Shown: piece by piece, positions 16,970-26,120 of the stretch
How the letters are laid out: the number at the start of each line of letters is the position of its first letter
Position numbering within the stretch: the stretch's first letter is position 1
Assembly: GCA_964464925.1 (NCBI GenBank)
Contig: CAYXLI010000026.1
Span: 20,334 to 84,333, forward strand
Length of the DNA: 64,000 bases
Origin: CAYXLI01 sp964464925
Lineage (GTDB): Bacteria; Acidobacteriota; Terriglobia; Bryobacterales; Bryobacteraceae
Direction: 5' to 3'
Made by a program: the position numbers and the translations under genes
The notes under the pieces: generated by a model
Seen by the model: only the letters and a program-made list of their open reading frames with translations
What the model was told of the DNA's origin: nothing
The model's database searches: none

Positions 16970-18456
16970 AACATGCAATGCCTCGCCTGACATTCGTTCT
17001 TCTTTTCTCATTTGCGCTCATCGCGCAGACGACGCCGTCCGCGCTGCAACTGCCGATCTCGGGCCGCACAAGCCAGAGTGGTTCGGTGAGTCCGGTTCAA
17101 ACTCCGGTGCCCGGCGTCACCACCAGCGTCAACACACTGAACACGTCCGTGCAGGTGCAAGGTCCATACAGCGGCAGTGCTCTGCAACGCGGGGCAGTGG
17201 CAGGCAAACTCACGCTCCGCGATGCCGTGCGGCGCGGCCTGGAGTTCAATCTGGGTACGGTGGGACTGTCGGCAGTAATTCGCCAATCGGAGGGACAACG
17301 CCGTGTAGTCCGCAGCGCCTTGATGCCGAATGTGAGCGCGGCGCTGAGAGAAAATGTGCAGCAAACGAATCTGAGGGCGCTCGGCGTGAGAATCCCGTTC
17401 GGGCCGACGATCGTGGGGCCGTTCAACTACTTCGACCTCCGCGCGACGCTCGCGCAAACGCTGTGGGACTTCACCTCCCGAAATAATCTTAAGGCGGCAG
17501 GAGAGCTGGTGAAGGCGAACGAAGCAGCGCTGAAGGACGCCCGGGACCTGGTGGTGCTTGCAGTAGGCGGCGCTTATCTCCAGGTGATTGCAGCCACTGC
17601 ACGCGCCCGGTCAGCGGAAGCGCAGATCGAGACGGCGCAGGGGCTCTTCAAACAGACACAAGACCAAAAGAATGCCGGTCTCTCCGCGCAGATTGACGTG
17701 AACCGCAGCCAGGTCCAGTTGCAGACGCAGCAACAGCGGCTAGCGTCATTGCAGGCAGACCTGACTAAGCAGAAGATCAACCTGGCACGTCTGATCGGAG
17801 TTCAGCCGAATGGCGAGTTGGAGATTGCGGACGACATCCCGTTCTCTCCCGCACCGGATCTCGATGTCGATCAGGCTCTGAAACAGGCTTACGAAAGCCG
17901 TTCGGATCTGCGGGCTGCGGAGGCCCAGGTCCGCGCCGCTGAAAAGGCCCGGGCAGCAGCGCGTGCGGAGCGCCTTCCTTCTCTCGGCGTGTCTGCCGAT
18001 TACGGTGTCATTGGCACGAACCCGGCACAGTCGCACGGGACATTCACGGTCGCCGGCAGCCTGCGGATCCCGATCTGGGCGGGAGGCCGGACCGAAGGCG
18101 AGATCCAACAGACGGAAGCCGAGCTTGACCAGCGCCGTGGCGAGTTAGCCGACGTGAAGGGAAAGATTGAGAGCGACGTCCGGAATTCGTTTCTCGACCT
18201 GCGGACGGCGGCTGCTCAACTCGAAGTGGCTCGTAATAACCAGCAAGTCGCGAGGGAGACACTGAAACTCACCCGGGAGCGGTTTGAGGCGGGTATCTCA
18301 CAGTCCGTGGAGGTGCTTCAGGCGCAGGAAGCGGTAGCCAGCTCTGACCTGGACTACATCACCGCCCTGTTCGCCCACAACTTGGCGAAGATTAGCCTGG
18401 CAAGATCCATCGGGAAGGCGGAAGAGAACTACGGCGCGTTTTTGAAGCTGCCATAG
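16966..18456 (+). CDS. TolC-family outer-membrane efflux channel
   Basis: 496 residues with a signal peptide (MKHAMPRLTFVLLFSFALIAQ), a proline/serine-rich N-terminal linker and two OEP repeats: the first around LTLRDAVRRGLEFN…, the second around VDQALKQAYESRSDLRAAEAQV. Long amphipathic helices rich in Ala/Gln/Arg form the periplasmic tunnel. It is the outer-membrane partner of the HlyD/ABC exporter, a gene missing from the E. coli ybhGFSR operon, so here the tripartite pump is encoded in full. The start overlaps the permease stop codon. Confidence 0.93.
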   Translation: MKHAMPRLTFVLLFSFALIAQTTPSALQLPISGRTSQSGSVSPVQTPVPGVTTSVNTLNTSVQVQGPYSGSALQRGAVAGKLTLRDAVRRGLEFNLGTVGLSAVIRQSEGQRRVVRSALMPNVSAALRENVQQTNLRALGVRIPFGPTIVGPFNYFDLRATLAQTLWDFTSRNNLKAAGELVKANEAALKDARDLVVLAVGGAYLQVIAATARARSAEAQIETAQGLFKQTQDQKNAGLSAQIDVNRSQVQLQTQQQRLASLQADLTKQKINLARLIGVQPNGELEIADDIPFSPAPDLDVDQALKQAYESRSDLRAAEAQVRAAEKARAAARAERLPSLGVSADYGVIGTNPAQSHGTFTVAGSLRIPIWAGGRTEGEIQQTEAELDQRRGELADVKGKIESDVRNSFLDLRTAAAQLEVARNNQQVARETLKLTRERFEAGISQSVEVLQAQEAVASSDLDYITALFAHNLAKISLARSIGKAEENYGAFLKLP

Positions 18457-18520
18457 GCGGCTAGGTGCCGTACTTCTACGCGAAACACTTTCATCAGGAA
18501 GCCGTCTCTCGAATGGCAGT

Positions 18521-19168
18521 GTGATTCGAATCATCACCATTGAACGCGAGTACGGAAGCGGCGGGGCGACAATCGCCCGCAGCCTGGCAGACCGGCTTGG
18601 CTGGAAGTTGTGGGACCAGGCACTCACGCAGTCAATTGCGCAGCGGCTGCATGCGGACGTAAGCGAAGTGGAGGCGCGCGAGGAACGGTGCGATCCGCTG
18701 TTCCAGCGCCTGGTCAAGACATTCCTGCGTGGCAGCTTCGAGAGGAGCCTGCCGGTCGGCGAAACTCAGTTGCTGGATGCCGAATCCATGGTGGACCTGA
18801 TGCGCGATGTGATCCAAGAAGCAGCCTCAGAAGGAAATTGCGTCATCGTCGGGCGTGGAGCACCTTACTTCTTACGCGAGCGCGAAGACACCTTCCATGT
18901 GTTCACGTATGCGTCCCGCGAAGAGAAGATCCGGCGGGTATGCGAGGCGGGGAAGGGTGTTCAGGAAGCCGCCGAACTGGTGGACACCATCGATCACGAG
19001 CGAATCGCGTTTATCAAGAAGTACTTCCACGCGAACTGGCCCACCCGGCAACTGTATCATGTGATGATCAACACTTATGTCGGCGACGACGTAGTGATCG
19101 ACATGATTCTGCACGAGATCGCCCGGCTCAACGAATCTGCCGCCCAGCGGACGCGACCGGCGACTTAA
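18521..19168 (+). CDS. Cytidylate kinase-like family protein
   Basis: 215 residues with a P-loop-like N-terminus (ITIEREYGSGGATIARSLADRLGW), and the CVIVGRGAPYFL segment typical of the cytidylate-kinase-like family (PF13189). It is not the canonical Cmk, whose P-loop is GPSGAGKG; members of this family are annotated only by homology and their substrate is uncertain. It starts at a GTG (18521) 64 bases after tolC; co-transcription is possible but not shown. Confidence 0.82.
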   Translation: MIRIITIEREYGSGGATIARSLADRLGWKLWDQALTQSIAQRLHADVSEVEAREERCDPLFQRLVKTFLRGSFERSLPVGETQLLDAESMVDLMRDVIQEAASEGNCVIVGRGAPYFLREREDTFHVFTYASREEKIRRVCEAGKGVQEAAELVDTIDHERIAFIKKYFHANWPTRQLYHVMINTYVGDDVVIDMILHEIARLNESAAQRTRPAT

Positions 19169-19206
19169 TCCCCCGGGCAAAAGTACGAACCGAACCCATT
19201 CCAGGG

Positions 19207-19232
19207 TGAGATGTAAGGGATCCTACATCTCA
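19207..19232. terminator. Hairpin between convergent genes
   Basis: Perfect 9-bp stem TGAGATGTA/TACATCTCA (19207-19215 with 19224-19232) around an 8-base loop, between the ends of the cytidylate-kinase-like gene and the MFS gene. No T-run on either side, so it may need Rho or act as a bidirectional 3' stabiliser. Confidence 0.45.
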
Positions 19233-19239
19233 TCGGAAG

Positions 19240-20406
19240 CTAAGCCGCGGTGGCGGTGGGCACCGCCTTTGTCCTGGGCAGGCATGCAAGCACTACCGTG
19301 GACAGGCAACCGAATCCGAACGCTCCGCTCCAAAGCGCTGTTCCTCCGAGCCGTTCCAGGATCGCGGTTCCAATCGAAGGGCCCAGCATCATAGAGACGC
19401 TCATGAGCGCTTGAAACATCCCGATGTACTGGCCGGAGCGACCCGGAGGCGCGAGGCCCGTCACGTACGCCGCGGCGGAGGGCATGAGGAACATTTCTCC
19501 GAACGTCCAGATCACCACCGTAATCGCTACTGAGAGTGTGTCGTGACACACGGCGAGAGCGCCGAAACCTGCTGCCACGAGAAATGAACCCACAGCTAGG
19601 GACATGCTGTTCTGCCAGTGCGAGGTATGCAACGTGAGCGGTACCTCCAGCAGCAGAATGATAACGGTGTTTAAGGTGAAAAGAGTTCCGTACACAGAGG
19701 GCTGGAGATGGAGGTCGCGTACCAAGAACAGCGGCATGGAAGAGGTGTGCTGGAAGAACACCATCATGATAGGCAGCATGCCGGCGAGATACATCCAAAG
19801 GCGCTGGTCACGCACGGCCAGATTGCGCGTCAGCTCGGGATGTGGCTGGCGAGGAGGCAGTGCGCTCCTGGCGCGCCAGAGGAATAGGGCCGCCAGGAAG
19901 GACGTGACGGAATCGGTTACGAACACCCAGATATAAGAGACGGTCGCAATGAATCCGCCCGCCGCCGGGCCGACACTCATGCCCAGGTTCAGCGCGGTTC
20001 GATACAGCGTGATGGCGCAGCGCTTTTTGTCCGGAGGTACGGAGTCGGTGATCATGGCCATGCCGGCCGGCCGGAACGCTTCGTTTGCAATCGCCCAAAG
20101 AATGATGAAAGCAATCAGCGGGACGTAGCCGGGAATGAAGGGCACAAGCAGCACCAGACATCCAGCCACCGTGAGGGAGCCAAGCATCAGGCCAAACGGG
20201 CCGATGCCGTCCGTCAGTTTTCCGGCGATGGGAGCGGTGAGGAAGCCAGCGAGTCCGTAGCAGGCGACAGCGAGACCAGCCTGCGATTCGGTGTAGTGCC
20301 GGTGTTCGACGAGGAATAGCGACAGAAACGGAAGTGCCATGGTTCCGAGCCGGTTAATTAGCGTGGTGCCGGCGGCCAGCCAGACTGGGCGCGGCAGGCG
20401 CGTCAT
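19240..20406 (-). CDS. MFS transporter
   Basis: 388 residues with about twelve transmembrane helices. The loop 2-3 region (GKLTDGIGPFGLML) matches the major-facilitator motif A (GxLaDrxGrkxxl), and motif B-like RxALNLGMSVGPAAGG follows in helix 5, typical of drug:proton antiporters. I chose the ATG at 20406, preceded by GGAGA; the frame extends to a GTG at 20454 but that lies inside the pgk terminator stem. The substrate is unknown. It lies downstream of pgk on the same strand but is insulated by the terminator. Confidence 0.9.
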   Translation of the reverse strand: MTRLPRPVWLAAGTTLINRLGTMALPFLSLFLVEHRHYTESQAGLAVACYGLAGFLTAPIAGKLTDGIGPFGLMLGSLTVAGCLVLLVPFIPGYVPLIAFIILWAIANEAFRPAGMAMITDSVPPDKKRCAITLYRTALNLGMSVGPAAGGFIATVSYIWVFVTDSVTSFLAALFLWRARSALPPRQPHPELTRNLAVRDQRLWMYLAGMLPIMMVFFQHTSSMPLFLVRDLHLQPSVYGTLFTLNTVIILLLEVPLTLHTSHWQNSMSLAVGSFLVAAGFGALAVCHDTLSVAITVVIWTFGEMFLMPSAAAYVTGLAPPGRSGQYIGMFQALMSVSMMLGPSIGTAILERLGGTALWSGAFGFGCLSTVVLACLPRTKAVPTATAA

Positions 20407-20436
20407 TGTTCTCCATGGCTCGAAAAATCCACGCAT

Positions 20437-20484
20437 AAAAACAAAAGGCCTCACGAACGGATCCGCTCCGTCCGTGAGGCCTTT
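20437..20484 (-). terminator. Rho-independent terminator of the pgk operon
   Basis: 18-bp stem with one mismatch (20444-20461 with 20467-20484, AAAGGCCTCACG… arms) around a 5-base loop, followed on the minus strand by a T-rich tract (TTTTGTTTTT) down to 20437. It sits nine bases after the pgk stop codon and is the clearest terminator in the window. Confidence 0.92.
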
Positions 20485-20492
20485 GCAGACCC

Positions 20493-21662
20493 TTACTTGT
20501 TGGTGAGAGCCGCTACACCGGGCAACTCGATGCCGGACAAAAATTCCAGCGACGCTCCGCCGCCTGTGGACACATGTGAGATCTTATCGGAAACGCCTGC
20601 CGATTTGATGGCCTTTTCCGAATCGCCTCCGCCGACAACAGAGACAGCACCTGAGTTGGCGACCGCCTTGGCCAGAGCGACAGTGCCCTTATCGAAGGGA
20701 GGCATTTCGAACACGCCCATAGGGCCGTTCCAGATGATGGTCTTCGCGCCGGCGACGACCTTTTCATAAGCTTCGATCGTCTTGGGGCCGATGTCGAGCG
20801 CCATCTTACCGTCCGGGATGGTGGTGACTACCTGGCTGGGAGCGCCGGCCTTGAACTCGTCCGCGACAACGTGATCGACGGGCAGAAGCAGCTTGTCACC
20901 CGCTGACGCCATGAGTTCCTTTGCCAACGCCACCTTGTCCTCTTCCACCAGGCTCTTGCCGGTCGGTTCGCCCTTGGCTTTAGCAAAGGTATAGGCCATG
21001 GCGCCCCCGATCAACAGGCGGTCGACAAATTTCATCAGGTTCTGAATAACCTCGATCTTGTCCGAGACCTTGGCGCCGCCGAGGATGGCGATGCAGGGGC
21101 GTTCGGGATTCGTGGTCGCCTTGCCGAGGTACTCGAGTTCCTTGTCCATCAGCAGGCCGGCGGCCGCCTTGGGCATGAACTGAATCATGCCGACGGTGGA
21201 GGCGTGTGCGCGGTGTGCGGAGCCGAATGCGTCGTTGACGTAAACATCCCCAAGAGCCGCAAGCTTCTTCGCAAACGCCGGATCGTTCTTCTCTTCCTCC
21301 GCGTGGAAGCGCAGATTTTCGAGCAGCAGCACCTCACCAGGCTTCGGCTTCAGCGCTTCGGTTTCCGGCCCGATGCAATCAGGTGCCATCTTCACCGGGA
21401 TGGAGAGCAACTCTGCGAGGCGTTTGGCCACCGGTTTGAGGCTCATTTCCGGATTGGCTTTGCCCTTTGGGCGGCCGAGATGGCTGGCGAGAACGACTCC
21501 CGCGCCCTGTTCGAGTGCGTACTTGATGGTGGGAAGCGACGCCTTGATGCGCTTGTCGCTGGTGATTTCCTGTCCGCCGGGAGCCAGCGGCACGTTGAAA
21601 TCGACGCGGATGAAGACAGTCTTGCCCTTCAGATCCAGATCACGAATCGATAGTTTTGCCAT
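20493..21662 (-). CDS. pgk: Phosphoglycerate kinase
   Basis: 389 residues, normal length. It transfers phosphate between 1,3-bisphosphoglycerate and ADP in glycolysis. The N-terminal VFIRVDFNVPL is the PGK signature, SHLGRPKG the substrate site, and GGAKVSDKI and GGGDSEKAI the nucleotide-binding blocks near the C-terminus. The ATG at 21662 gives the conserved N-terminus (MAKLSIRDLDLKGK); the open frame to 21833 is an artefact. It is the last gene of a minus-strand run beginning at nth and is followed by a strong terminator. Confidence 0.98.
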   Translation of the reverse strand: MAKLSIRDLDLKGKTVFIRVDFNVPLAPGGQEITSDKRIKASLPTIKYALEQGAGVVLASHLGRPKGKANPEMSLKPVAKRLAELLSIPVKMAPDCIGPETEALKPKPGEVLLLENLRFHAEEEKNDPAFAKKLAALGDVYVNDAFGSAHRAHASTVGMIQFMPKAAAGLLMDKELEYLGKATTNPERPCIAILGGAKVSDKIEVIQNLMKFVDRLLIGGAMAYTFAKAKGEPTGKSLVEEDKVALAKELMASAGDKLLLPVDHVVADEFKAGAPSQVVTTIPDGKMALDIGPKTIEAYEKVVAGAKTIIWNGPMGVFEMPPFDKGTVALAKAVANSGAVSVVGGGDSEKAIKSAGVSDKISHVSTGGGASLEFLSGIELPGVAALTNK

Positions 21663-21768
21663 GAACTTTGATGCTATCAAACCGCGCTTAGAAGGCTGCG
21701 CGGAGGATGTCAAAGAAGACGTGCATTCCCTTGCAGGGAAGCGGCGAGCAGGAGAACGATGGGAGATT

Positions 21769-22719
21769 TCACTTTTCGGACTCCGGAATTGTGGTGAGTT
21801 CGGGAGCGAGGCCCGCAGCGGCGAGCGCTTCAATCACCGCGCCGGCCGCCGGCCCGTACTGCGGAGCATGAACAAGATTGCCATCGGTCAATTCGACGAG
21901 CATTTGAAATCGCTGAGCGAGGAATCCGCTGTGGAACACCCCGCCGATCGGGGAAATGAAAACCGCCTCCCTTGCTTCAAAGAGCTGATCCCGCACTGCG
22001 GTCGTGATGGTGGCCAATTCCTGCGCGGCGCTGTTCAGAATGTTGCGAGCGACGGCATCGCCGTTGAGGGCCGCACTATCGACCAGTTTCGAAAATGACG
22101 CAATCTTCGGGCGAGGGAAGTCCATGGTGTAGAAGCGATGCATCAGGTCATTCATACCGGCAGCGCCGGTTTCCGCCAGGAGCAAACCGCTGAGGGCGGT
22201 CTGCGGCCCCCAGCCCTCTTCGTGGCGCAACGCTGCACGAACGGCCTGGCGCACGATATCGAAGGCGCCACCTTCGTCGCCGAACACGTAACCCCAGCCC
22301 CCGGCGCGGGCGATCTTCTTCGCCGCGTTGCGGCCATAGGAGATGGACCCTGTTCCCGCGATGGTGATGATGCCGGGTTTTCCTGCGTGAGCCCCACTGA
22401 GCGCGATGACAGCGTCGGTGGTGACAGTCATTTGGCGAGCCCGAACAAGTTCCATCATGAGACCTTCCTTATCGGCGGGACCGCCGCTGAAGCCTCCGCA
22501 GACGGAATCGAAGGTAACCACCTCCTTGTGCACTCCGGCTTGTGAGCAGGCCGCTTCTACGCAACCTCCGATCGCGTTCAGAAATTTCGCGCGGCCTTCC
22601 GAAGCCGCTACATGATTACACGGACCCCCGCGGCCCATACCCAGCACTTTGCCGGTTTCGTCCGCGATCAGTGCTGTGGTGCTTGATTGGCCGCCATCGA
22701 TTCCAAGAAATAGTCTCAC
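21769..22719 (-). CDS. BadF/BadG-type ATPase, probably N-acetylglucosamine kinase-like
   Basis: 316 residues of the ASKHA fold. FLGIDGGQSSTTALI (about 3-17) is the phosphate-1 motif, IITIAGTGSISYG (about 118-130) the phosphate-2/glycine motif, and GGWGYVFGDEGGAFDI the conserved stretch found in eukaryotic-type N-acetylglucosamine kinases. The start is a GTG at 22719 with GGAG eight bases upstream, five bases after the glycosyltransferase stop codon. It probably phosphorylates an amino sugar recovered from the cell wall; a different hexosamine or a 2-hydroxyacyl-CoA dehydratase activator role is less likely given the absence of the iron-sulfur cysteines. Confidence 0.82.
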   Translation of the reverse strand: MRLFLGIDGGQSSTTALIADETGKVLGMGRGGPCNHVAASEGRAKFLNAIGGCVEAACSQAGVHKEVVTFDSVCGGFSGGPADKEGLMMELVRARQMTVTTDAVIALSGAHAGKPGIITIAGTGSISYGRNAAKKIARAGGWGYVFGDEGGAFDIVRQAVRAALRHEEGWGPQTALSGLLLAETGAAGMNDLMHRFYTMDFPRPKIASFSKLVDSAALNGDAVARNILNSAAQELATITTAVRDQLFEAREAVFISPIGGVFHSGFLAQRFQMLVELTDGNLVHAPQYGPAAGAVIEALAAAGLAPELTTIPESEK

Positions 22720-22724
22720 GTAGC

Positions 22725-24899
22725 TTACTCCAGTATGTAGAGACGAGCCTGGTCTTTTTCGTCCAGGAGCCGGATGCCCCACTGCGGCTGGCGCGCCACG
22801 AAATCTATGGCGCCATAATCATCCTTGTCGACCAACAGGTAACGAACGCCGCCCATCTTCAGCTCTTCTATTGCGGCGCGCCGCATGCCGCCGGGCGAAG
22901 GAAGTTGCGTCTCGTCGGGAACGTCGCTGATGACGCGCCACTGTCCGTTATTGTCCGGGGCTTCCAGTTTCAAGCGTATCTGGTATTGGTCCCGGGTGCA
23001 TTCCAGACGAACGGAATCCAGTTGGGTTGACGCTCCGAGATCGACCTCAACGAACATGCCGCGGTGGATCTGCTCACCTGCCGACCAGCGAGTGACTGGT
23101 GAGTTATCAAAAGCGTTCTGAACGTCCCATGGATTCGGGTGAGTGCGAAGACGCCAGGTTGGCGCGCGCTCGAGTTCCTTGTCGCCGTGGAACAGCCGCA
23201 TTTCGGAGATGCTCCAGACATCCAGGTAATGCGAGTTGGTCTGTTCGACCCGCAGCTTGTGGATCGGCTGAGGTGAGAATCGGAAGGTGAGCCCCCATGT
23301 CGGGCTGAAATCCGGGTTCAGAGCGGCGTAGATGAGATCGCGCAGTTTCTGGCCGGGCCAACTCTGTATACCCACAATGATGGGCCGTGAGGTGTAAGCC
23401 TCGGCGATCGCTGCGCCGAATGTGAAGACGGTCTGGCCGGGCGGAACGTGGGTCTCCACCATGCGCGCCAGAAGATAGGTCCGGGCCGCTTGATAGAGAA
23501 CCTTTTCTTCGGGAACAATGCGCAGGGCTTCGCGCCAGGTGATCTTCTGCAAACGCCATGCGTGGGGTTCGCAATACCTGGTCAGGATGGAGGGCCAACT
23601 TAGCAGCGCATGCACTACGATCAGCGCGGAAAGTGCGAATGGAATTCGGGAGAAAGCAAGCGCAAGCGCAAGACTCCAGAAGGGGAGGGAAGGAATCAGG
23701 AAGCGAGTTCCAATGTTGAATGCGAATGGTATCGAAAAGACGGCGGCAGCAATGAGCACGCGTGTTCTGAGCGAGGTTGCACCGGGCAGAAACACCAGCG
23801 GTAACAGAAGGAATACAGGACCGATCACTCCGCCGAGAAGCTCGCCGCGGATCGTAACTCCGATGGGCACGGCAGAGTCGGGAACGCCGTTGAAGTGGCG
23901 CATGTCATTGCTATATTCCTTCTCAAAGGCAGGCGTGAGTTGCGGATTCGGGAACCACTTGTTTGCAAACGGGGCGACCGGGTTACCTACGAAGATGATG
24001 TTCTTAATGACCCACGGCGCCATGAGCATCGCGCTCACCGCAGCGATCTGCAGGGCCGGTTTGATCTTCCGCGCACGGAAGAGCACAAAAAGCACTGCGT
24101 AGAGCGCGCCGAAACCCGCCGTGTACTTGATGCAATACGCAAAGCCGGCGAGGATGCCTGACACGGCTAACAAATTGCCTTGCCGATCCTGATCCCAGAT
24201 CTGCAGAATGTAGAACAGTGCGAACAGGACACAGGCGGCGGCGACGTCGTTATACGCACTGACTCCATCGATGCCAACGACGGGCGTTACGAAAAATATC
24301 AAGCCAGCGGCGAGCGCCGGCTTCCGCACTCCGAAGCGCGTCCCAAACGACACGAACAAGAGCGGTGTCGCGAACAGGAACGCAGCGTGTACCATGGCGG
24401 CTGCCGAATGACGGCCGACGGCGAAAGCAAGCAGGAACAGCATCTCCACGCCCTGTGAGAGGTTTGCATACATATTCGTGGCGATGCGGTGAAAGCCATG
24501 CTCACGGTAGTAACGGGCTACCAGACCGAGGTGATACGTCATGCCGTCGGGGCTGTGCTCCGGCGCCATCGCATTCGTGATGTACAGAACGCCGAAGGCC
24601 CCATACACCGCCCACCAGGGCAAACCGATGCGCGGCAGTTTTGCAGTTCGCAACCCTTGCCGGCCAAGCGCGATCAGCATTACGGCAAGCGCGAGGAGAA
24701 CCCCTTTATAAACAATTCCGGCCGCACAGAGCAGGAAAACGAGGGCCGATAATCCGGCCGCTCCGGTGAGAAAGGAGAACAGCGTGTTCTCTTCCGGCGA
24801 TAACGACAGCCGGAGCCATTTGAGAATCAGAGAACCGAGCGCGACCGCGGACGCGACCGTCAGAGCCGCGCCAAGCAGGATGTAGAGTGCCTGAGGCAT
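22725..24899 (-). CDS. GT-C type membrane glycosyltransferase-like protein with C-terminal discoidin-like domain
   Basis: 724 residues. Residues 1 to about 440 hold some 11-13 transmembrane helices; the first large loop (APEHSPDGMTYHLGL, about 113-127) carries the acidic residue pair location typical of GT-C enzymes such as the PMT/ArnT group, which use polyprenyl-phosphate sugars on the periplasmic side. The soluble C-terminal part includes a segment (about 595-665: NAFDNSPVTRWSAG…VEVDLG…LDSVRLECT) that resembles an F5/8 type C (discoidin) carbohydrate-binding domain. It begins directly after the lipoprotein stop codon (TAGATG) and is followed five bases later by the sugar kinase. The acceptor is unknown. 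Confidence 0.75.
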   Translation of the reverse strand: MPQALYILLGAALTVASAVALGSLILKWLRLSLSPEENTLFSFLTGAAGLSALVFLLCAAGIVYKGVLLALAVMLIALGRQGLRTAKLPRIGLPWWAVYGAFGVLYITNAMAPEHSPDGMTYHLGLVARYYREHGFHRIATNMYANLSQGVEMLFLLAFAVGRHSAAAMVHAAFLFATPLLFVSFGTRFGVRKPALAAGLIFFVTPVVGIDGVSAYNDVAAACVLFALFYILQIWDQDRQGNLLAVSGILAGFAYCIKYTAGFGALYAVLFVLFRARKIKPALQIAAVSAMLMAPWVIKNIIFVGNPVAPFANKWFPNPQLTPAFEKEYSNDMRHFNGVPDSAVPIGVTIRGELLGGVIGPVFLLLPLVFLPGATSLRTRVLIAAAVFSIPFAFNIGTRFLIPSLPFWSLALALAFSRIPFALSALIVVHALLSWPSILTRYCEPHAWRLQKITWREALRIVPEEKVLYQAARTYLLARMVETHVPPGQTVFTFGAAIAEAYTSRPIIVGIQSWPGQKLRDLIYAALNPDFSPTWGLTFRFSPQPIHKLRVEQTNSHYLDVWSISEMRLFHGDKELERAPTWRLRTHPNPWDVQNAFDNSPVTRWSAGEQIHRGMFVEVDLGASTQLDSVRLECTRDQYQIRLKLEAPDNNGQWRVISDVPDETQLPSPGGMRRAAIEELKMGGVRYLLVDKDDYGAIDFVARQPQWGIRLLDEKDQARLYILE

Positions 24900-25427
24900 C
24901 TATTGCTGGATGAATCCCGCGCGCGTGAGCACGAAGCCGAGCACTACTTTATCCGACGGGGCGACGTAAACCTTGTCGACTTCCATTGTGACCACGTTCT
25001 CCGCTTTGGTGCGGAGCCAGTCTTCGGGCACGGGCTTCTCAAAATGCCGGTCGCCTTCGGTGGAATAAGTCGTCTTGTCGAGTTCGTGACCGTTAATGGT
25101 GATGGTCATTGTGACCGGGCCGGTCTCCTTCAGCGTGTGACCGGAGATAGTGAAGTCGGCCGAGAATTTCATGTGCTTCGTCGACGGAACGGAGAACATG
25201 AGTGTCGGGCTTTTCCGGGCCCAACGCCACGAACCGCCCTCCACTGCAGGCGCGATGTCTCGGACGAAATGAACCGGCGCGGCCACTTCATTCATATTGA
25301 TGAAGCTCTTCAGCGGGCTGGAGTCTTCCACGGAGAGCGGTTTGCGCTGCTGTGGAGGGGCGTAAACGTCCGGGATGTTGACGCATCCGCAAACCAGTAA
25401 CGCGAGCAGCCCGGGAACGAATCTCAT
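24900..25427 (-). CDS. Lipoprotein of unknown function
   Basis: 175 residues. MRFVPGLLALLVCGC is a lipoprotein signal with Cys15 as the lipidation site. The mature part is beta-rich (FSADFTISGHTLKETGPVTMTITINGHELD…) and resembles a carbohydrate-binding-like sandwich, without a recognisable family. The start overlaps the nth stop codon (ATGA), and the stop abuts the GT-C protein start, so all three are translated from one mRNA. A role with the GT-C protein at the periplasmic face is inferred. Confidence 0.75.
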   Translation of the reverse strand: MRFVPGLLALLVCGCVNIPDVYAPPQQRKPLSVEDSSPLKSFINMNEVAAPVHFVRDIAPAVEGGSWRWARKSPTLMFSVPSTKHMKFSADFTISGHTLKETGPVTMTITINGHELDKTTYSTEGDRHFEKPVPEDWLRTKAENVVTMEVDKVYVAPSDKVVLGFVLTRAGFIQQ

Positions 25428-26107
25428 ACCGTTTTGTCCTTCGCGTAGCAAAGCGGGTCCAGAGGGCATTCCGCGCATTTCGGCTTTCGCGCGACGCAGA
25501 GTGAACGGCCGTGGTGGATGATTTGATGCGAGAAGGAGATCCATCGGTCCTGCGGCAGTATCTTCATGAGATCTTTTTCGATCTTAGCGGGATCCTCGTG
25601 CTTTGTGAGGTCCAGCCGCAGGGAGATGCGCTGTACATGAGTATCTACCACGACGCCCGAAGCGATACCGAAGGACGTGCCGAGGACGACGTTGGCGGTT
25701 TTGCGCGCTGCACCGGGAACGGTGAGTAACTGCTCGATAGTCTGAGGCACCTGGCCGCCAAAATCGCGCAGAATGGTTTTCGCGGCGCCGATGAGGCTCT
25801 TCGCCTTGTTGTTGAAGAAACCGGTAGATTTGATGTCTTGCGCGAGTTCTTCCTGGCTCACGTGAGCGAAATCCTCGACCGTCGGATATTTCGCAAACAG
25901 CCCTGGAGTGACTTCGTTTACACGTTTGTCCGTACATTGGGCCGAGAGAATCGTGGCGACCAGCAGTTCCCACGGGCTGTTGTGATGCAGCGCACACACG
26001 GCATTGGGGAACATTTCGTCGAGAAGCTTGAGTATTTTGCCGAGACGTTCTTTCCGCTCGGCCGCCGTCTTTGGGCGCGGCACCATACTTCGCGGTGTGG
26101 CAGGCAT
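25424..26107 (-). CDS. nth: Endonuclease III
   Basis: 227 residues. Bifunctional DNA glycosylase/AP lyase that removes oxidised pyrimidines. The helix-hairpin-helix is LLTVPGAARKTANVVL with the catalytic Lys (variant PGAAR rather than PGVGR), the catalytic Asp lies in VVVDTHVQRISLRL, and the 4Fe-4S loop is C-x6-C-x2-C-x5-C (CVARKPKCAECPLDPLC). The ATG at 26107 is used here; an ATG at 26086 (MVPRPKTAAER) would also give a complete enzyme, and neither has an obvious ribosome-binding site. It heads the minus-strand run down to pgk. Confidence 0.95.
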   Translation of the reverse strand: MPATPRSMVPRPKTAAERKERLGKILKLLDEMFPNAVCALHHNSPWELLVATILSAQCTDKRVNEVTPGLFAKYPTVEDFAHVSQEELAQDIKSTGFFNNKAKSLIGAAKTILRDFGGQVPQTIEQLLTVPGAARKTANVVLGTSFGIASGVVVDTHVQRISLRLDLTKHEDPAKIEKDLMKILPQDRWISFSHQIIHHGRSLCVARKPKCAECPLDPLCYAKDKTV

Positions 26108-26120
26108 GCGGGGATTTACG

